The translations under genes and the position numbers were made by a program. From Impatiens glandulifera (Eukaryota > Streptophyta > Magnoliopsida > Ericales > Balsaminaceae), in the NCBI RefSeq assembly GCF_907164915.1, contig NC_061865.1, positions 51,418,587 through 51,482,586 of the forward strand: a stretch of 64,000 bases of DNA. Direction: 5' to 3'. Shown in pieces: positions 35,027 to 48,412 of the stretch (position 1 is the first letter of the stretch; each line of letters opens with the position of its first letter). The notes beneath the pieces were generated by a model. That model was not told the DNA's origin and made no database searches. It worked only from the letters and a program-made list of their open reading frames with translations.

Positions 35027-35683
35027 ACCTTTTTTTAATCTTTCTTTTCGTCCACCGCCTTCTCTCACAATATTAATAATTCTTTTTTAAATAGCTCATC
35101 ATTAGAAAGATATCATATTGAAGTTTCATATTTATTTATTTATTTTTTGGGAATGTTACATAATTTTGTTTGTCCGTTTTCACATAAAAATAAAGCTTAA
35201 AGCTGTATTTGTTTTGTTTTATAAATATTGAGTTATCTTATTTCAATTAATTTCTTCAACAATATTTTATAATTGAAATAATTCATACTAATAAAGAGAT
35301 CTATATATCACAATATTATTATTACATGATGTAAATGAAAGAGATGTTCAATACGACAACAAGTTCATTAGTAATAGAATTCTATTTGTACGAAGGTTGA
35401 ACTCAAAAGAAACCTCGCACAATATATCTTATATGGTTCGACGTTGAACAATAAAACAAGACAATTTGTTGGAAGGATTTAAAAAATTACAATGTAAGAC
35501 ACGGTTACTTTCATTAAAAAAGTGGAGAAACCGTATTACCTTTGTAATTATAAGATTTAGTCGTAGTAATTAAGTAGATATTGTTTGTATCTAAATGACG
35601 AGGAAACCACCACACATAAACATATTAATTCGTTGTTGTTCATATGTTTGAAAAATATGGATTATATAGGTTTTGAATTATAA

Positions 35684-35800
35684 TTGAAATTGAATGGAAT
35701 GATGCCACATAATAAGAAATGGTTTTCTATCCTCTTAATATTCTGGTGGATAATATGGATTGAAAGGAACAATAGAACAAGAAAAGTCATAATTAATTAT
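35684..35800 (+). pseudogene. Possible LINE C-terminal remnant
   Basis: The translated stretch WFSILLIFWWIIWIERNNR resembles the segment after zf-RVT in plant LINE proteins (pattern W-x-[IV]-W-x-E-R-N-x-R). No other part of an element is seen nearby, so this rests on one motif. Confidence 0.3.
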
Positions 35801-36989
35801 ATATTTGTGATATTGACATACAAAAAAAGAAAAAGAAAAAAGAATGACATGTTAGTTATCTTCATAAAATTTTTGCTCTATTCATCAATAAAATTATTTT
35901 AACAAAATTTTCTCTAAAACAGAAAAATGTAAACTATGATAAGGAGATGGATGCATATGCTAGATTTGAGCCTCCGATGCTCCACCATCGTATGTATCGA
36001 CCTCGATTCGCTTGAATATCGAGATATTTGCAGAAATTTTATTTCTTTTGAGTCTTTATTGTATTCTGTATATATATGTTTTCTGAATTTTATTTTTTAT
36101 AAAAAAATTTGGTCATAATTTGTACTACAATATTTTTATTCACTTATTTCACCCTAATCTGATCTATAAAATGGTTTAATCTTTTGAATTTATTATTTAT
36201 TTGATCATCAGTATCTCTGTTGTCTTACCCATTAATTTGTCATTAACTTGGTAGCTAGTGTTAGATTACGGTAATTCTAAATAAACAAATGTATTCATTA
36301 TTGAGTCTATTATTGATTCTTATGCAAAAGCTTGTGTTTTTTTTTGTTGATCAAATTAATGTAACATCTAGACAATTATCTTGACTCTGTTTTTACTTGA
36401 AAGTGTCTTCAAATTATTGCATATAACTTTTCCAAGTTCCTTTTTTTTAAGAATATTTTGTTAACAAAGAAAAATAATTGTTAAAAATAAAAATTATAAA
36501 CTAAACTAGTTCAACAAAGTTATTCAAATTCATATTTGAAACAAAGATACTACATTCAATGAAAAATAACAAAATGATTGAAATAACAAAATTGGTGTAA
36601 TTACATCTTTGTTGCATATTTTACTTTTAAATTCCACTACGACCAAACAAGACCCACAAATTACCGGGTTTTCAAAGATCACGACATTGATTTTTGTTTG
36701 AAAGGATGAAACCTTATTTCATTAATCCACATTTTTGTTGAGCACACACAAAATGGTGAAAACCTAACTAGAAACCATTCAAACAATGTTTTAATCAGAG
36801 CAGTTATAAATTATAACAAAAAATAGTCAGGCCAAGAAATCAAATAAAAAAAATACCGACATAACGCCAAAACACGACATAAAGAAAAAAAAGAAGAATA
36901 AAATACAACTATGATACCCAATAGGTTATCGAACTCGTAGGTGCTCGAGAAAAACAATTAACTCTCCGACTGATTCAACCCGATTTTCG

Positions 36990-39900
36990 GAACGAATCTC
37001 AAAAAACGTCATAATAATAACATTATGAATGATATAAATCAGACGATTAAAATCATTGAAGGTTCAACGACTTCTCTCCAACCAGATAGTCAACTAGAAA
37101 ATAATTGGGATGGTAACCCAAATATGTAGACCTTTCATATAACTGCATCAATCCAAACTCCCTATCAACTACCCAAAGATTCATGCATTACATAGTGAAT
37201 TATATTAATACTCCACAAAAGACTCGAGATACTAGCTATTCACCCCTTGACAATGAAAAGTAAGTGAGTTTTCGATTCAACATTTTCGTGACACATACGA
37301 CAACGACTTACCATAATACATCCTTTTTTTTGCACATATCATCCGTAAAAATTCCACTATGAATAGCGCCCCATTCAAAGAACGAGATTTTGAATGAAAT
37401 CTTTGACTCCCAAAGTTTCTCCCAACAAAAATCATATAAGCGAACAAATTGTAACAATGTCCCACATGGAAACTATCCATGTCTTTTCAACGCATAACGT
37501 CTTTTCAGACGGGGATACTTAGTTGTGTCATACCAAAACTAAAACTATATTATGAGAAGAACTCTCCCTAATATTTAATCTCCTAATATATGTTATTCGA
37601 CTAACGAAACCCTTAGACTGATGATCAAAGATGTCCTTAATTGTGACATTTCTATATTTAACAATGTAAGCAAACTCATGATACATTACACCTAGAGTTT
37701 TGACATTACACCAAGTGTCGTCCCAAAAACTGATTAAAAATTTATCTCCTACAATGAATCTGAACTGCTTGCGATTTTTTTTCACATATAATAAATTCTT
37801 CTCTAAATTCTATACTTCACTGAATAGTTAGAAAATTTGGTGAATCAACTAGAACAATGTTGACTATACTTATATCTGATTATCAATGCCCAAAGATTAT
37901 TCGGCTCCGTTGCAAATCTACTACACCATTTCGATAAAAATCATTATTAAATGAATCATTTGAATATTTAAACCTCATTGATCTTTAAAATATTAAACTT
38001 ATCCCAATTAAATAAATGACAAACGATCAATTAGAAGATAATCAAAAAAATTTACACATTATTCTCTCCATTATCATTGCCACACTTTTGGGGAAAATGA
38101 ATAAAGACATCATATATGTGGGAATAAATGATAACACACTTTTAATGAGGATTAACCGACTCCATTTCAAGATTATTTTGTTTTTCTATTTAGATATCTT
38201 ACATTCCATTTTAGTGATAATCGGGTCCCAAGAGACCTTGAATTGTAATTTAGCACCAAATGACATACCAAGATAGATTGACAAAAGAGTTCCAATTTTG
38301 AACCCAAAACATTTTCCATCCCCATTCTTCTCCTATTTGAAACAAAATCTAAGAAAAAGATGGATGACTTATTAAGATTAACTCTAAGAATACTTTCTTG
38401 TCCCAAAACTCACTCCACGGATGAGTTCCGAGTTTTTTTACGAACGTCATAATTTTTTAGAGGGCTTCCATAATAATGAAGAACAAGGAAGTAGAGAGTT
38501 GATCACCCTGTCTGATCCCTCAGAAGCTTTTGAAATATATCTGAGAACTCCCATTTATAATGATAAAAAACATAACCGTTGAGAAACAAAAATCTAATCT
38601 AACCAATTAATTTCACACCCAATCTAATTATGTCAATGAAATCAAACAAAAACTCCAAACTAACTTGATCATAAGCTTTTAGATGTTTAACTTGACAAAA
38701 AACATTTGTCGCCTCCTGAATTAGCTAAGTCAATACACTCGTTGACTATTAATACTTCATCATAGATTTGACGACATTTAATTACTAGATATGGCCCTAT
38801 TTAACACCCTCCGTAATCTATTGGACAATTATTTTGAGACAATCTTATATAAGGACGAAACGAGACTGATAGGCCTAAAGTTCTTCACATTAATAGTTCT
38901 TGAATCTTTACAAATAAGACATATCAAATAGAATTCTAACTTTTGTCAAATGATGAGAAACGATAAAAATGATCACTTGCCTCCATAATTTCAATATTAA
39001 GAAAATGCCACGCTTTCTTAAAAAACCAAATTAACTCGTTGCATCTTAGCGCTTTATCAATTTTGCACCTCTTAATGACCTTCTCATCCTCTTCCGTCGA
39101 AAAACGAAACTCAAACATAACTTTGCGCTGTACTAATTGAATTAAAATTAATACCATTAAATTTAGGTTTAACCTTAAATGACTCCTCAAACAAACCTTT
39201 ATAGAACTTGATAACACTCGTAGAGATGTTCACAATCATGAACTTCCCCCTCGATTGAGATCAAATTAATCACATTATTTTTTGCTTGCGCATTAGAGAT
39301 CCTATGGAAAATTTGGTATTTCTATCCCGACTCTTAACAATGTAGCTTTATTATGTTGATGTGCCCCAATTTCTTCCTCCTTACACATATCGAGCAACTT
39401 ATTAACAATGTGAATCCAATAAATAACTTTCTCCGCGGAGAGCTCACGAATCTCTGTAGGCCCGTCAATGAAATTATTTTCATTACACAAGTCATTGATT
39501 TTAGCACAAAATATAGCACAATCCCCCACAAATCATCTTTTGATAAGCTTACGTAGATTCCTTAAGTTCACAAAGTGGTTACTCGATGGAGAACTAACCG
39601 ATGTATAACTTACCCACCATTATTGCACACGTGGTATAAAGTCTTCTTTAATCAACCATTTATTTTTGAATCTAAATGGTCAACATGTTCTCACCATCAC
39701 TCGACGATACATTAAGATCGGTCACTGATCTAAACAACTCCATAGTAAGACTTTTGGAAATATATTAAAAACCTTTCAAAAAATTGATTCATTAATTAGA
39801 AATCTGTTGATAAATGAATGAACTCGACCCCCATTGCCATTACCTCTCCTAAAGGTTAATTGACCGCCTTCCAAAGGCAAATCGATAAGTTCAAGGTCTT

Positions 39901-40060
39901 CAATTGTATTTGAGAACTCGTGCATTAGGCTACTAGCTAGGCATATTGGTCCCTTTTCTTTCAAACGTGGATCTAGCTTCGTCCATGTCGCCCTCAAAAT
40001 AATTGGTAAGATTTAAAGACTTTCCACGTTCTTCATCTCATTAAAAAAACTTTGTTTTAA
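36990..40060 (-). pseudogene. LINE-B ORF2 remnant: endonuclease, RT with deleted catalytic box, zf-RVT
   Basis: Recognisable parts are LELIDLPLEGGQLTFRRGN (endonuclease end), INDLCNENNFIDGPTEIREL (same segment as in LINE-A), the RT N-terminal block with WHFLNIEIMEASDHFYRFSS, and GIRQGDQLSTSLFFIIMEAL (minus strand, about 38450-38520). Just after this the sequence jumps from the TTTTGGGACAAG block to TTAGAGTTAATCTTAATAAGTC (junction about 38385-38405). Compared with LINE-A it lacks about 130 bp, including the whole FADD box. LRVNLNKSSIFF and the zf-RVT part follow. Inactive. Confidence 0.75.
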
Positions 40061-41049
40061 ATTGTAAAATAACTGGCCCATAGACCACTAAAATAACCCA
40101 ACAGAAATATCCTCCTGATTTCTTAACTGAACGTTAACTAAGTATCTACTAAAACTAACATCAATTTTCTCATACATATCTTCATTCTATGCCACAAGAA
40201 TTCTATCTGACACCCCTATAGAATCAATAGTCTCTCAACCACACAGCCGTCAATAATAATCAAAATATAGTCGAAATAACCCTTTCTCGGCATCGAGACA
40301 CTTTCCTTCTTGCATATATCCATGCGGTGCATCTTCAACTAACAGCGTTGGTAATTTTTCGATGAAAAAGGGCTTGGGTGGATAATATACAAGAGGGGTG
40401 GAATCTCGTGCACATTGGGCCACAATTCAGTTTCTAATTAAAAAATCTTCATCATGAGTGATTTGTTTTCATTCATTGTCATATTATGTGTCGAGAATTC
40501 TACTTGGATCTTCTCATTGACATCAAAATCTAGCTAAAAAATCACTAATTCCTCATCCGACACATCGTGAATGAAAACAAATAATTCAAGGACTTTGATC
40601 ACAAGATAAAGTGTTCTTATAAGGTTAGCTTGGATTATATCTTCTACAAGTGACCGAATATTTTTTACCTCGTCAATCGTTTTTTTCTTGGACAACAAAT
40701 ACGAAATAGGCGGAGAGTTGATGAACTCATCTCTTGATACATCACCACTTATTTACTCTCCCTTTTTCGACATTTGGGGTGGCATCACAAATCGAGGGGT
40801 GTGATGATGGATCATTGATCTCATTCTCACTAAAATTTGTTGGTTTATTTTTTTGAGAACACTGGGTTCTGCTTCTCTTTTGGAGTGTGACTAATCTCTA
40901 TTGGCTTATTTAATCTATCTTCAAAATGCTCAACATTCCTTCTGGCCATATCAAATCTTCCTGAATTTTTCATCTCAATTGTTAGTGTATCAACATCTGC
41001 AAGGATATCATACATATCCAATCAATGTAAAATGTGTTTATTACTAACT

Positions 41050-41990
41050 CTCGCATTAGCCTAAAAAACCCATTAGTTTTCCAATGAATAAGATCTCAGT
41101 GAAGGAGACCCCACAATAGGACGTTTGGGCCACACCATCACCTTATACACCTACGTCCCGTTATCAATACATATTGATTTAGGATAATGACTATGTCGAT
41201 TAGAATGATGCACCTTGATTCTAACCCTCCCTCTACCACTAATTGAGAATTCTCATCGAGTTCAATAAAAACCCCAAGATCATTACCGATTATTACCAAC
41301 CCGACTAAGAAGATCACGATTCCACATATTTATTTTCATTCCAAATAATCGAATCCATGTACCCTCCCTATCTACGGGTGGTCTTATGTTGTGTTTGGGC
41401 GCAACAACATGTGAGTTTTCAATATTAATTGACCCCATTAATGAGTCACTGATCCTTTCTCGATTAAGGGTCTAAGACATTTATCAATTGGCATGATAAA
41501 TATTGTTTTAAATTATTTTCATAGAACAACACATCTTCCTTGAGAATTGAATTCATACCAAAAAATGCCCTCATTAGGTCTGACCCCAAGACACCCTTTG
41601 TTCCAAATTGACGTCCGAAGAGCTCGACGTAACATCTTTAATTGGATCAAATCAACCTCAATCATTCTTATTTTCCGTTCTTAATTTGCGAGATAGCCAC
41701 AGCTCTGGGACGTGCCTCTAATTTTGAAATTCAAAAGATTTAGATCCGACATGAACTACCTTCGTCCAGTTAACCCAAACAACACATTTCCTATCGCCTA
41801 ACATTGCTGCAAAGGTCTAAGCTTTGACTGCATGAGGATTTGGTTGCATCACTCGGGCCTAGTTTACTGCCTATGTTATGCGTTAACTGGAGACTTCTCC
41901 TCATTTTGATTTTTGACCCAGAGTCTAGTCGAGGACTGACCCTTGTCTGAAACCCTCTCTCTACTACCAATGACATTCACAGTACAACGC
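41050..41990 (-). pseudogene. LINE-B ORF1 remnant (DUF4283-like)
   Basis: On the minus strand it begins with VIGSRERVSDKGQSSTRLWV in one frame and reaches GTWIRLFGMKINMWNRDLLS near 41310-41370, aligned with the LINE-A core. The upstream part is absent from LINE-A. Stops interrupt it. An open frame on the plus strand at 42048-42251 is outside the element and has no domain. Confidence 0.55.
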
Positions 41991-41995
41991 ATAGC

Positions 41996-44399
41996 CTACT
42001 CAGACTTAGACGCATGGGGCTTCTTTAGGAGTCATTGAGAAAGCCAATTGAAGACCGATGACCGATGTGACCTTCGAGTCTCCCCGACTCTCTCGCGATG
42101 TTTTCGTCGCTTTATCAAGAGCACTCACCTGAGGTTGTCCGTCCACCCAGCAAACCGCATGACCTTACCTACTAACCAAGAACTAACCTTCTTAATGACA
42201 TCATGTACATCGGAAGATAGGTTTCCAATAACTATTTTAGAGTGTGACTAAAACAAAACAGTGTATTCCTCTTCTTACAAATGTTATACACAAATAAAAG
42301 ATCATTGAACATAATTTTTGTTTTGTAACATTAGTCAATATGCATATACATTTATATATCTAATTATATTCTCGCACACTTGTGGTTCAAATAATTCAAC
42401 TGATACTAAAGGTTGCGGGCGTAACACAATTTGATGTGTGCCAACTGTTGTCATTAATTTCTTCTAATATGCTTGATAGGTTATATACGCGACACGAATT
42501 TCATCTATATTTTCAATAGATATAATCTAAATCTAGATTGAACCTTAATTATTTTTATTAAGGACTAGGAAACAATGACATACTTACATAAGAGTTTAGT
42601 CCAAAGGGTAACATAACTGGTCCATGTGATTGGTTGGTTGTCATAAAATTGGGAAAACGTAGCTCAAGATAATAAGTTGATTATGACTTCAAACATTTCC
42701 ATCACCACATGAATACACTTTCCCAAATAATATGGTCACCCAATTTCAGACTTTGGAGGCAATAATTAATTATAGCAAAATTTCAAAAACATAAGCCAAA
42801 AAACATGTTAGGGTTATGTTATTAAGGGTTGTGACAACAAGACAGGCAATCTAATATTATTCCAAATCTTGAGAATATTTACAAATATTGTCTTATGAAT
42901 GGAATAAATTGAAGTGTTAATTAGTACTAATTGGTTACAAAACTTGTATTGCTTTGAATTTCATTTATAGTTTGATTGGACATTCGAGAATCAATGAAAT
43001 TTAAAGACTTGTCACTTAAAAACTATAAAAAAACATTCTCAATGATAAAATATGTCTAATAGATTGGAAGGAAGATGCATAGCTAGTAGGGATGAGAAAG
43101 GGTTTTAATTAACATTGTAACTTGTTAGCCTATGTTACTTCTGTCTTTTGAAAGGGGAATTATCATCCATAGGCAGGATCTGGGAACCTCGATCCAGTGA
43201 TGTCTCGTTTAATTTTAGGTTTTTAGGAAGTTTGAATCGAGTTATTCAAATTAGTGTCTCTAGATAAGAAAATATTTTTGACTTTAATATAGACCATATG
43301 AGTTAAGCGGAATCACATCATCTTTGTTTAGGATAAAGCTAATCCTATAGTTATTGATTTTCATCCTTATGAACTTCGTTAAGTGCGTTTAAGTGCATGG
43401 TATTCAATAGGAACTACGAGATTTTGGACATTTTGGATGAGCTAGGGCATTGACTTTTTTAACGGGTCTTTGTTTTCCGTTTAGTTTCTTTAGCATGATT
43501 TGTATTTTTATTAAACTTTGTTTAGATGGTTTGGATGGTGACCTAATGTGGACTTATTGAAAATGAAAGTTGTAATAGGGACTAGTTATTAAGGAGAAAT
43601 TTGTTTCTTTATCTTGAATCCTTAGATGTTTAACCAATTGCTAGCTCTTTCAATAGGTTTGGTAGATTCTACTAATAAAAGAAGTAATTTTGTTTAATCA
43701 TTTTATTAAGAGAAAAAAAGGTGATTTGTTTTGTATGAATTAATTTAAAAATAATTTGAGAGAAACATGGGTGAATGATGGTGGACGATTTTGGTACACA
43801 ACACATGCATCAAAAGGAAAAAGACACACGCAAGTAATCATCTCTGCCAATTGCTCCCCTAGAATCTTCATTATTGTTTTCATAATTCACTTGTACTAAA
43901 TTATACTATTGTATATTGACCTGTTTATTAAAATAAGAAAATGCCTAATCCAAAAGAAAACAACATACTTTATATTTATAAAAAATAATATCATTTTTTT
44001 TTGCTTATAATTGACATGATTTTTTCTTTTTAAAGATTGCATCCTTATTTTAATGAATTAAAATAATTACAATAAAAAATAGTTACTTAACAAATGGAAA
44101 CGTAAATATTAAAAGAAGGTCAAACATAAATAAAAAAAAAATCACTCTCAGATATTGAGATTCCTAAGAATACTTACTCCAAACTTTTTATTAATTCATT
44201 GCTAGTTTGAGAGAAAGGTGACACAAATGTTTTTTACTATGTGAATTTAGATAATTACATTGACAACAACCCAACAAGGGAAAGGATAAAAATTATTTTA
44301 GTAGAACACGTCAATTTGAAAAGGAGCTATTCAATTGAAACGTGTTTTCAACTCTTGATGCACAACCAACGCAAACGCAAGCAAGCTAGGAACAACGCG
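41996..44399. other. Intergenic region between LINE-B and LINE-C
   Basis: No gene, RNA or transposon end could be supported. Composition is AT-rich with no long simple repeats. Confidence 0.45.
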
Positions 44400-45475
44400 A
44401 TTAATTGAATCTTGGATCAATGTTTTGTTCATGAAAGCGAGTCGGTCACTCTACGAGTATGGTTGAATTCTATAAAAATATGTTTGAATATCCGTATAAG
44501 GACATAACTAAATTAAACGACATCACTTTCGACTCTATTAACTTGGTGCAAAATAAGATTTTGAAAGCTCGATTTACAGTGGAGGAAGTCTAGGTGGCTA
44601 TTAAGGAATGTGGTAGCGATAAGGCTCCGGTATCCTATGGTTTTACTTTGAATTTATTTAAGAAGTCGGCATGATATTTTTTTAAGAAATATATTATGGA
44701 ATCTATAGATCACTTCTATCGTTTCTCATCATTTGATAAAAATTGAAACTCTACATTGATTTGTCTCATTCGCAAGACTCCAAGAACTATTGATGTGAAG
44801 AATTCCAGACCTATCAGTTTGATTTCTTCCCTTTATAAGATTGTGTCGAAATGTTTGGCTAATAGACTTCGTGGGGGGCTAGAAATAGTCATCTATGGGA
44901 ATCAGATGTCGTTCATTAAGGGACATCAAATCTTTGACGCGGTATTAATTGCCAACGAGTGTATTGACTCGTCTAATTATTAAGCTAGCTATTGAAAAGG
45001 CTTATGATCACGTCAATTGATAATTTATTTTTAATGTAATGGACATAATGAAAATGGGTGAAAATGAGTTAGTTTGATAAGATTTTGTGTCTCGACGACA
45101 AAGTTCTCTACCCATAGTATATTTGAGATCTCTCTATGGATAATGCAGAATGATTCAATATTTTCTTTTTGTTCATTATTATAATGAAAGTTCTCTAAAA
45201 AATGATGGTTTTTGAAAAAAATGCAAGGTCTATCTATGGTGTGGACTTTGGGACAAGGAGGACTCCGTATCTCATTTTCTTTTTGTTAAGGATTCGTTAA
45301 TGCATGATTCTAGTCACTTACATAAATTTCAAACATCTTCGTAATATTCTTTGGTTTATCAATGCCTATTTTGGTCTATGGGTTAATCATTGTAAATCTG
45401 TTATCTTTTTCTCAGACTCTATTTCGTTGAGGAGAAAAATAAGGTTCGCCAATGTTTTGAGTTTTGATATTGGTG

Positions 45476-46032
45476 GTTAGAATCTTTAATCTAAATATTT
45501 ATTATTTAGTTCTATAATCTTAATACTCTATGTCTATAAATTGAGACAATCTTTAGATGCATAAACATACCTGAATCTTTTATGATGAATGATTCATTAA
45601 GTTGTTCTACGTTTTTCTTCGGATCTTCTTTAATCTTGGATCTCCTACTTCTAGATCTGGACCTGGATGAGTAATGAATGATGTGAGTGGGGTTTAAATC
45701 TTCCAACAATCTATCGATAGCCCTTGAATGTTCTTGAGAGATGAACCACCTCTACCTTTTGTCTGATGAGATAAACATAACAGGTAGGCTATCTATACGG
45801 GTTGGGGACATAACCCTAATATACCCATTTATTATTCGGCCCATCAACGTAATAATAAATGATATTTATGATTCTACACAAATATATCCCCATATTTATT
45901 ATAGATGTCTAAATAAACACATAATCTTTATACTTTAATAAATCACTTTAATTAGGATTTAATCTTTATATGATAACAACTAATACACAATTACTAAATA
46001 ATATATGTACCTAAATTTAAAAAAAAATTCCA
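45476..46032. mobile_element. Insertion in LINE-C with 9-bp direct repeats (Mutator-like candidate)
   Basis: LINE homology stops and resumes on either side of this 557-bp block. The sequence ATATTGGTG occurs immediately before it (45467-45475) and at its end (46033-46041). A 9-bp duplication is typical of Mutator-like elements. The ends are only weakly inverted (left ...ATCTAAATATTTATTATTTAG, right inverse ...AAATTTAGGTACATATATTATTTAG), so the class is tentative. Small open frames inside show no domain. Confidence 0.5.
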
Positions 46033-46269
46033 ATATTGGTGTCTTCTCGTCGATATATCTTGATATGTTATTTGATGCTAAAGCTCGTTTTTAGGCCTCT
46101 TGAGACCCGATCATCACTAAAATGGAACGTAATTATCAAATTTGAAAAGTAAAATAATATCGAAAGAGGGTCATTTGGCTCTCATTAAGAGTACTTTGGC
46201 CTATATGCTCGCCTATATGATGTATTTTTTTGTTCTTTCCAAGAGTGTGGTGGTGAAATGAAAATAATT

Positions 46270-46459
46270 ATGTGTAAATTCCTTTAAGGATCGTCTAATT
46301 TCTCATTCGGTCATTTGGTTAATTAGGATAAGGTCAAACGATACAAGGATCAAGGGGACTAATAATGTGTAAATTCCTTTAAGGATCGTCTAATTTCTCA
46401 TTCGGTCATTTGGTCAATTAGGATAAGGTCAAACGATACAAGGATCAAGGGGGTCTGGG
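46270..46459 (+). repeat. 95-bp tandem duplication within LINE-C
   Basis: The block from ATGTGTAAATTCCTTTAAGG to GGATCAAGGGGACTAATA-type sequence is repeated directly at 46365. The two units are nearly identical (one clear difference, TTGGTTAATT against TTGGTCAATT), so the duplication is younger than most of the LINE decay. Confidence 0.88.
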
Positions 46460-47639
46460 TATCCAGGATCTTGTTTATTTTAATAAAGTCATTCTCTTAA
46501 AATGTGTAATAGATTTGCATTTTAACTAGATAGTCTTTGGTAATTATTGATCTTATGTAAATATGGTCAGGATTGGTCTAGTGGTTCAACAAAAAGTCTA
46601 ATTGCCTTACGGGGTGTAGCATTTGAAGTGGAATATATTTTTATGGAAGAGTTATCGCGGGAAATCCAAATTCACTATGAGGTACGGGCCCTCAATTAGC
46701 TTCTAGGATAATGCATGGTGCGGTGTTAAGTGTCTTACCGCGACGTTTCTTGAGCTTGTCTCCATTGTCATTTATATGAATTCCATTCTTAAGGACATGT
46801 TTGATCCTTGAACTAGCGGTTTTAGTAGTCACATCAGATATAGAAAGAGGTTGAACATCATGAATAGCTCTTGTCATGCTAAAATTTTGATCATGGTGGG
46901 GCGTAGGGAGGTTAAATCGACTATACATTATGTTATGCGGTGGTAAGATATGAATTGTTATAATGTGGAAAATTGTTATAGCTTGTATGTGGAGTTGTCT
47001 CCGTACGATTATTGTTAGGAGAAGTGTGGGAATACAAGATTCATTCTAAGATCTTATTTTGTGGTTGAAGTGTTATTAAGTGTAGAATTTTGATGGTCGA
47101 AATATGTATGAAAAAAAGTTATATTATGATTAGCCGTTGTCGGATGTGCCATATAGAGGTTGAATCTTCATCTCACATTTTCTTATCATGGGGTGACGTG
47201 TATTTAGAGTCTTTGTAGCATGAATTGAATTTAGTGGGAGATTTCTGAATCTCTCGATAGTTGTTGGAAAGTTTTGATTGAGACAACATATATAGCGGGT
47301 CTGAATCGTGGGGTCTATCCCTATTATCTTTTGGTGAACTATTTGGCTTAAGAGAAATTTTCGTACTTTCAGTGATTGTATTCGATCGATACTAATAATC
47401 CATAACGTCATATTATGACACTATCTCAGATTTGTTCTGAAAATTCTGTGAAATTAGTTAAGGAATTCATCGTCCTTCTTGAAGACTTTCGTGCACATTA
47501 ATTTTTATAGTCTTTTTTTATTATCTTTATTTTAGTATTTTATTGTCTTTTAAGTATTTTAATTTTTATGATATCATGTTTTGTTTTGTTATGCTTAATG
47601 ATTTCTATTTTTTTTAAATTATTTTATGACCACTTAATT

Positions 47640-48330
47640 TTTTTATCCCATGGTCCCACTTAGTGTGGTCTATTAAAGTGATCACCATACACCAATTCAT
47701 TTTCTGGCTCGCCTTCCATGAGAGACTCAATACCCGTGATCGGATCATGAAGTACACGAGCATTCCGAATCCTAATTTCCTCCATTGCTTGGGAAATGAG
47801 GAGTCCATTGAACACCTCCTTGGGAACTGCCATTTTGCCTCCTTGTTTTGGCGCAGATTCTCCGCATCAATGAGCCTTTTCAACTTCCCAAACGAATGGA
47901 CCGACATCAAGGACCTCACCATCATAAAGACCAAGGGCAACGACTTCAGCTCAAATACCTTCAAGTGTTTTTTCACCAACATTGTATCATATTTGGATAG
48001 AGAAGAACACTAGAGCCTTCTCAAGTGTCCGCAACAATGCGGATACAGTCTGGGACAATATTGTCACCGACGACAACTCCCTCATCCGAACGTGGAGGCA
48101 TATTCCCACAGGCGAGAATAATTAGTTAATCTATAAAAACTGGAACATTGCTTACGAGAAAGTCACCATAACCACTCATTTCATTTCACTTTAATTATCA
48201 ATTCTCATTTATTTTTTTTGTACTTCATTCAGTTTGTTTTTACTCTGATTTCCTTTGAACTCATGTAACTCATTTTCCCTTTTGTGACTTTTATTTAATT
48301 GACGCTATGTCGTCTTTCATAAAAATATAT
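47640..48330 (+). mobile_element. LINE-D: 3' fragment of a different LINE (zf-RVT domain)
   Basis: An open frame at 47663-48013 contains FIFWLAFHERLNTRDRIMKY, then NEESIEHLLGNCHFASLFWR. This is the zf-RVT pattern of plant LINEs (F-x-W-[LR]-x(5)-[LT]-T-x-D-R ... E-x-x-x-H-L-x-x-x-C-x(5)-[VL]-W). The first cysteine of the expected CxxC pair is lost (NFLHC). After the stop, a second frame (RTWRHIPTGEN near 48092) gives the end of the protein and a tail with GACTTTTATTTAATTGACG. Its composition is less AT-rich than LINE-C directly upstream. It is severely 5'-truncated. Confidence 0.72.
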
Positions 48331-48412
48331 AATGTATGTATAATATATTTATAATACAAATAAAAATGTTGTCATTAATTATTACATCATGTAAACGTTA
48401 TATTAATTCCCT

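Larger units (their letters stand above)
33441..36689. other. AT-rich intergenic region upstream of the IDD gene
   Basis: It contains a G-box pair (34999-35026) and a faint LINE C-terminal remnant (about 35684-35800), listed separately. The block 33790-34250 has MITE-like AT-rich composition, but no terminal repeats or target duplication were found. The open frame at 35936-36118 shows no domain. Confidence 0.45.
36690..41995 (-). mobile_element. LINE-B: degenerate LINE of the same family, most complete copy
   Basis: It reads right to left. ORF1 starts near 41975, its DUF4283-like block is at about 41240-41480, the endonuclease end at 39776-39997, the pre-RT segment at 39302-39529, RT at about 38400-39220, and the zf-RVT region at about 37270-37800. 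The 3' region (about 36690-37080) matches the 3' region of LINE-A (CAACTATCTGGTTGGA type block, then ATTCATAATRTTATTATTA) and ends in AATGAAATAAGGTTTCATCC, like other plant LINE tails. Stops and shifts occur throughout. It keeps the empty site of the hAT MITE found in LINE-A. Confidence 0.85.
44400..47635 (+). mobile_element. LINE-C: degenerate, 5'-truncated LINE of the same family
   Basis: It starts within the pre-RT region (MVEFYKNMFEYPYKD type sequence near 44460) and runs through RT (NSRPISLISSLYKIVSKCL at about 44795-44860; GNQMSFIKGHQIFDAVLI at 44895-44950), the zf-RVT region (about 46680-47200) and the same 3' tail as LINE-A (ATATCATGTTTTGTTTTGTTATGCTTAA). The FADD box reads FVKD (45282-45293). 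It carries a 557-bp insertion at 45476-46032 and a 95-bp tandem duplication at 46270-46459. No endonuclease or ORF1 is seen. Confidence 0.82.
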
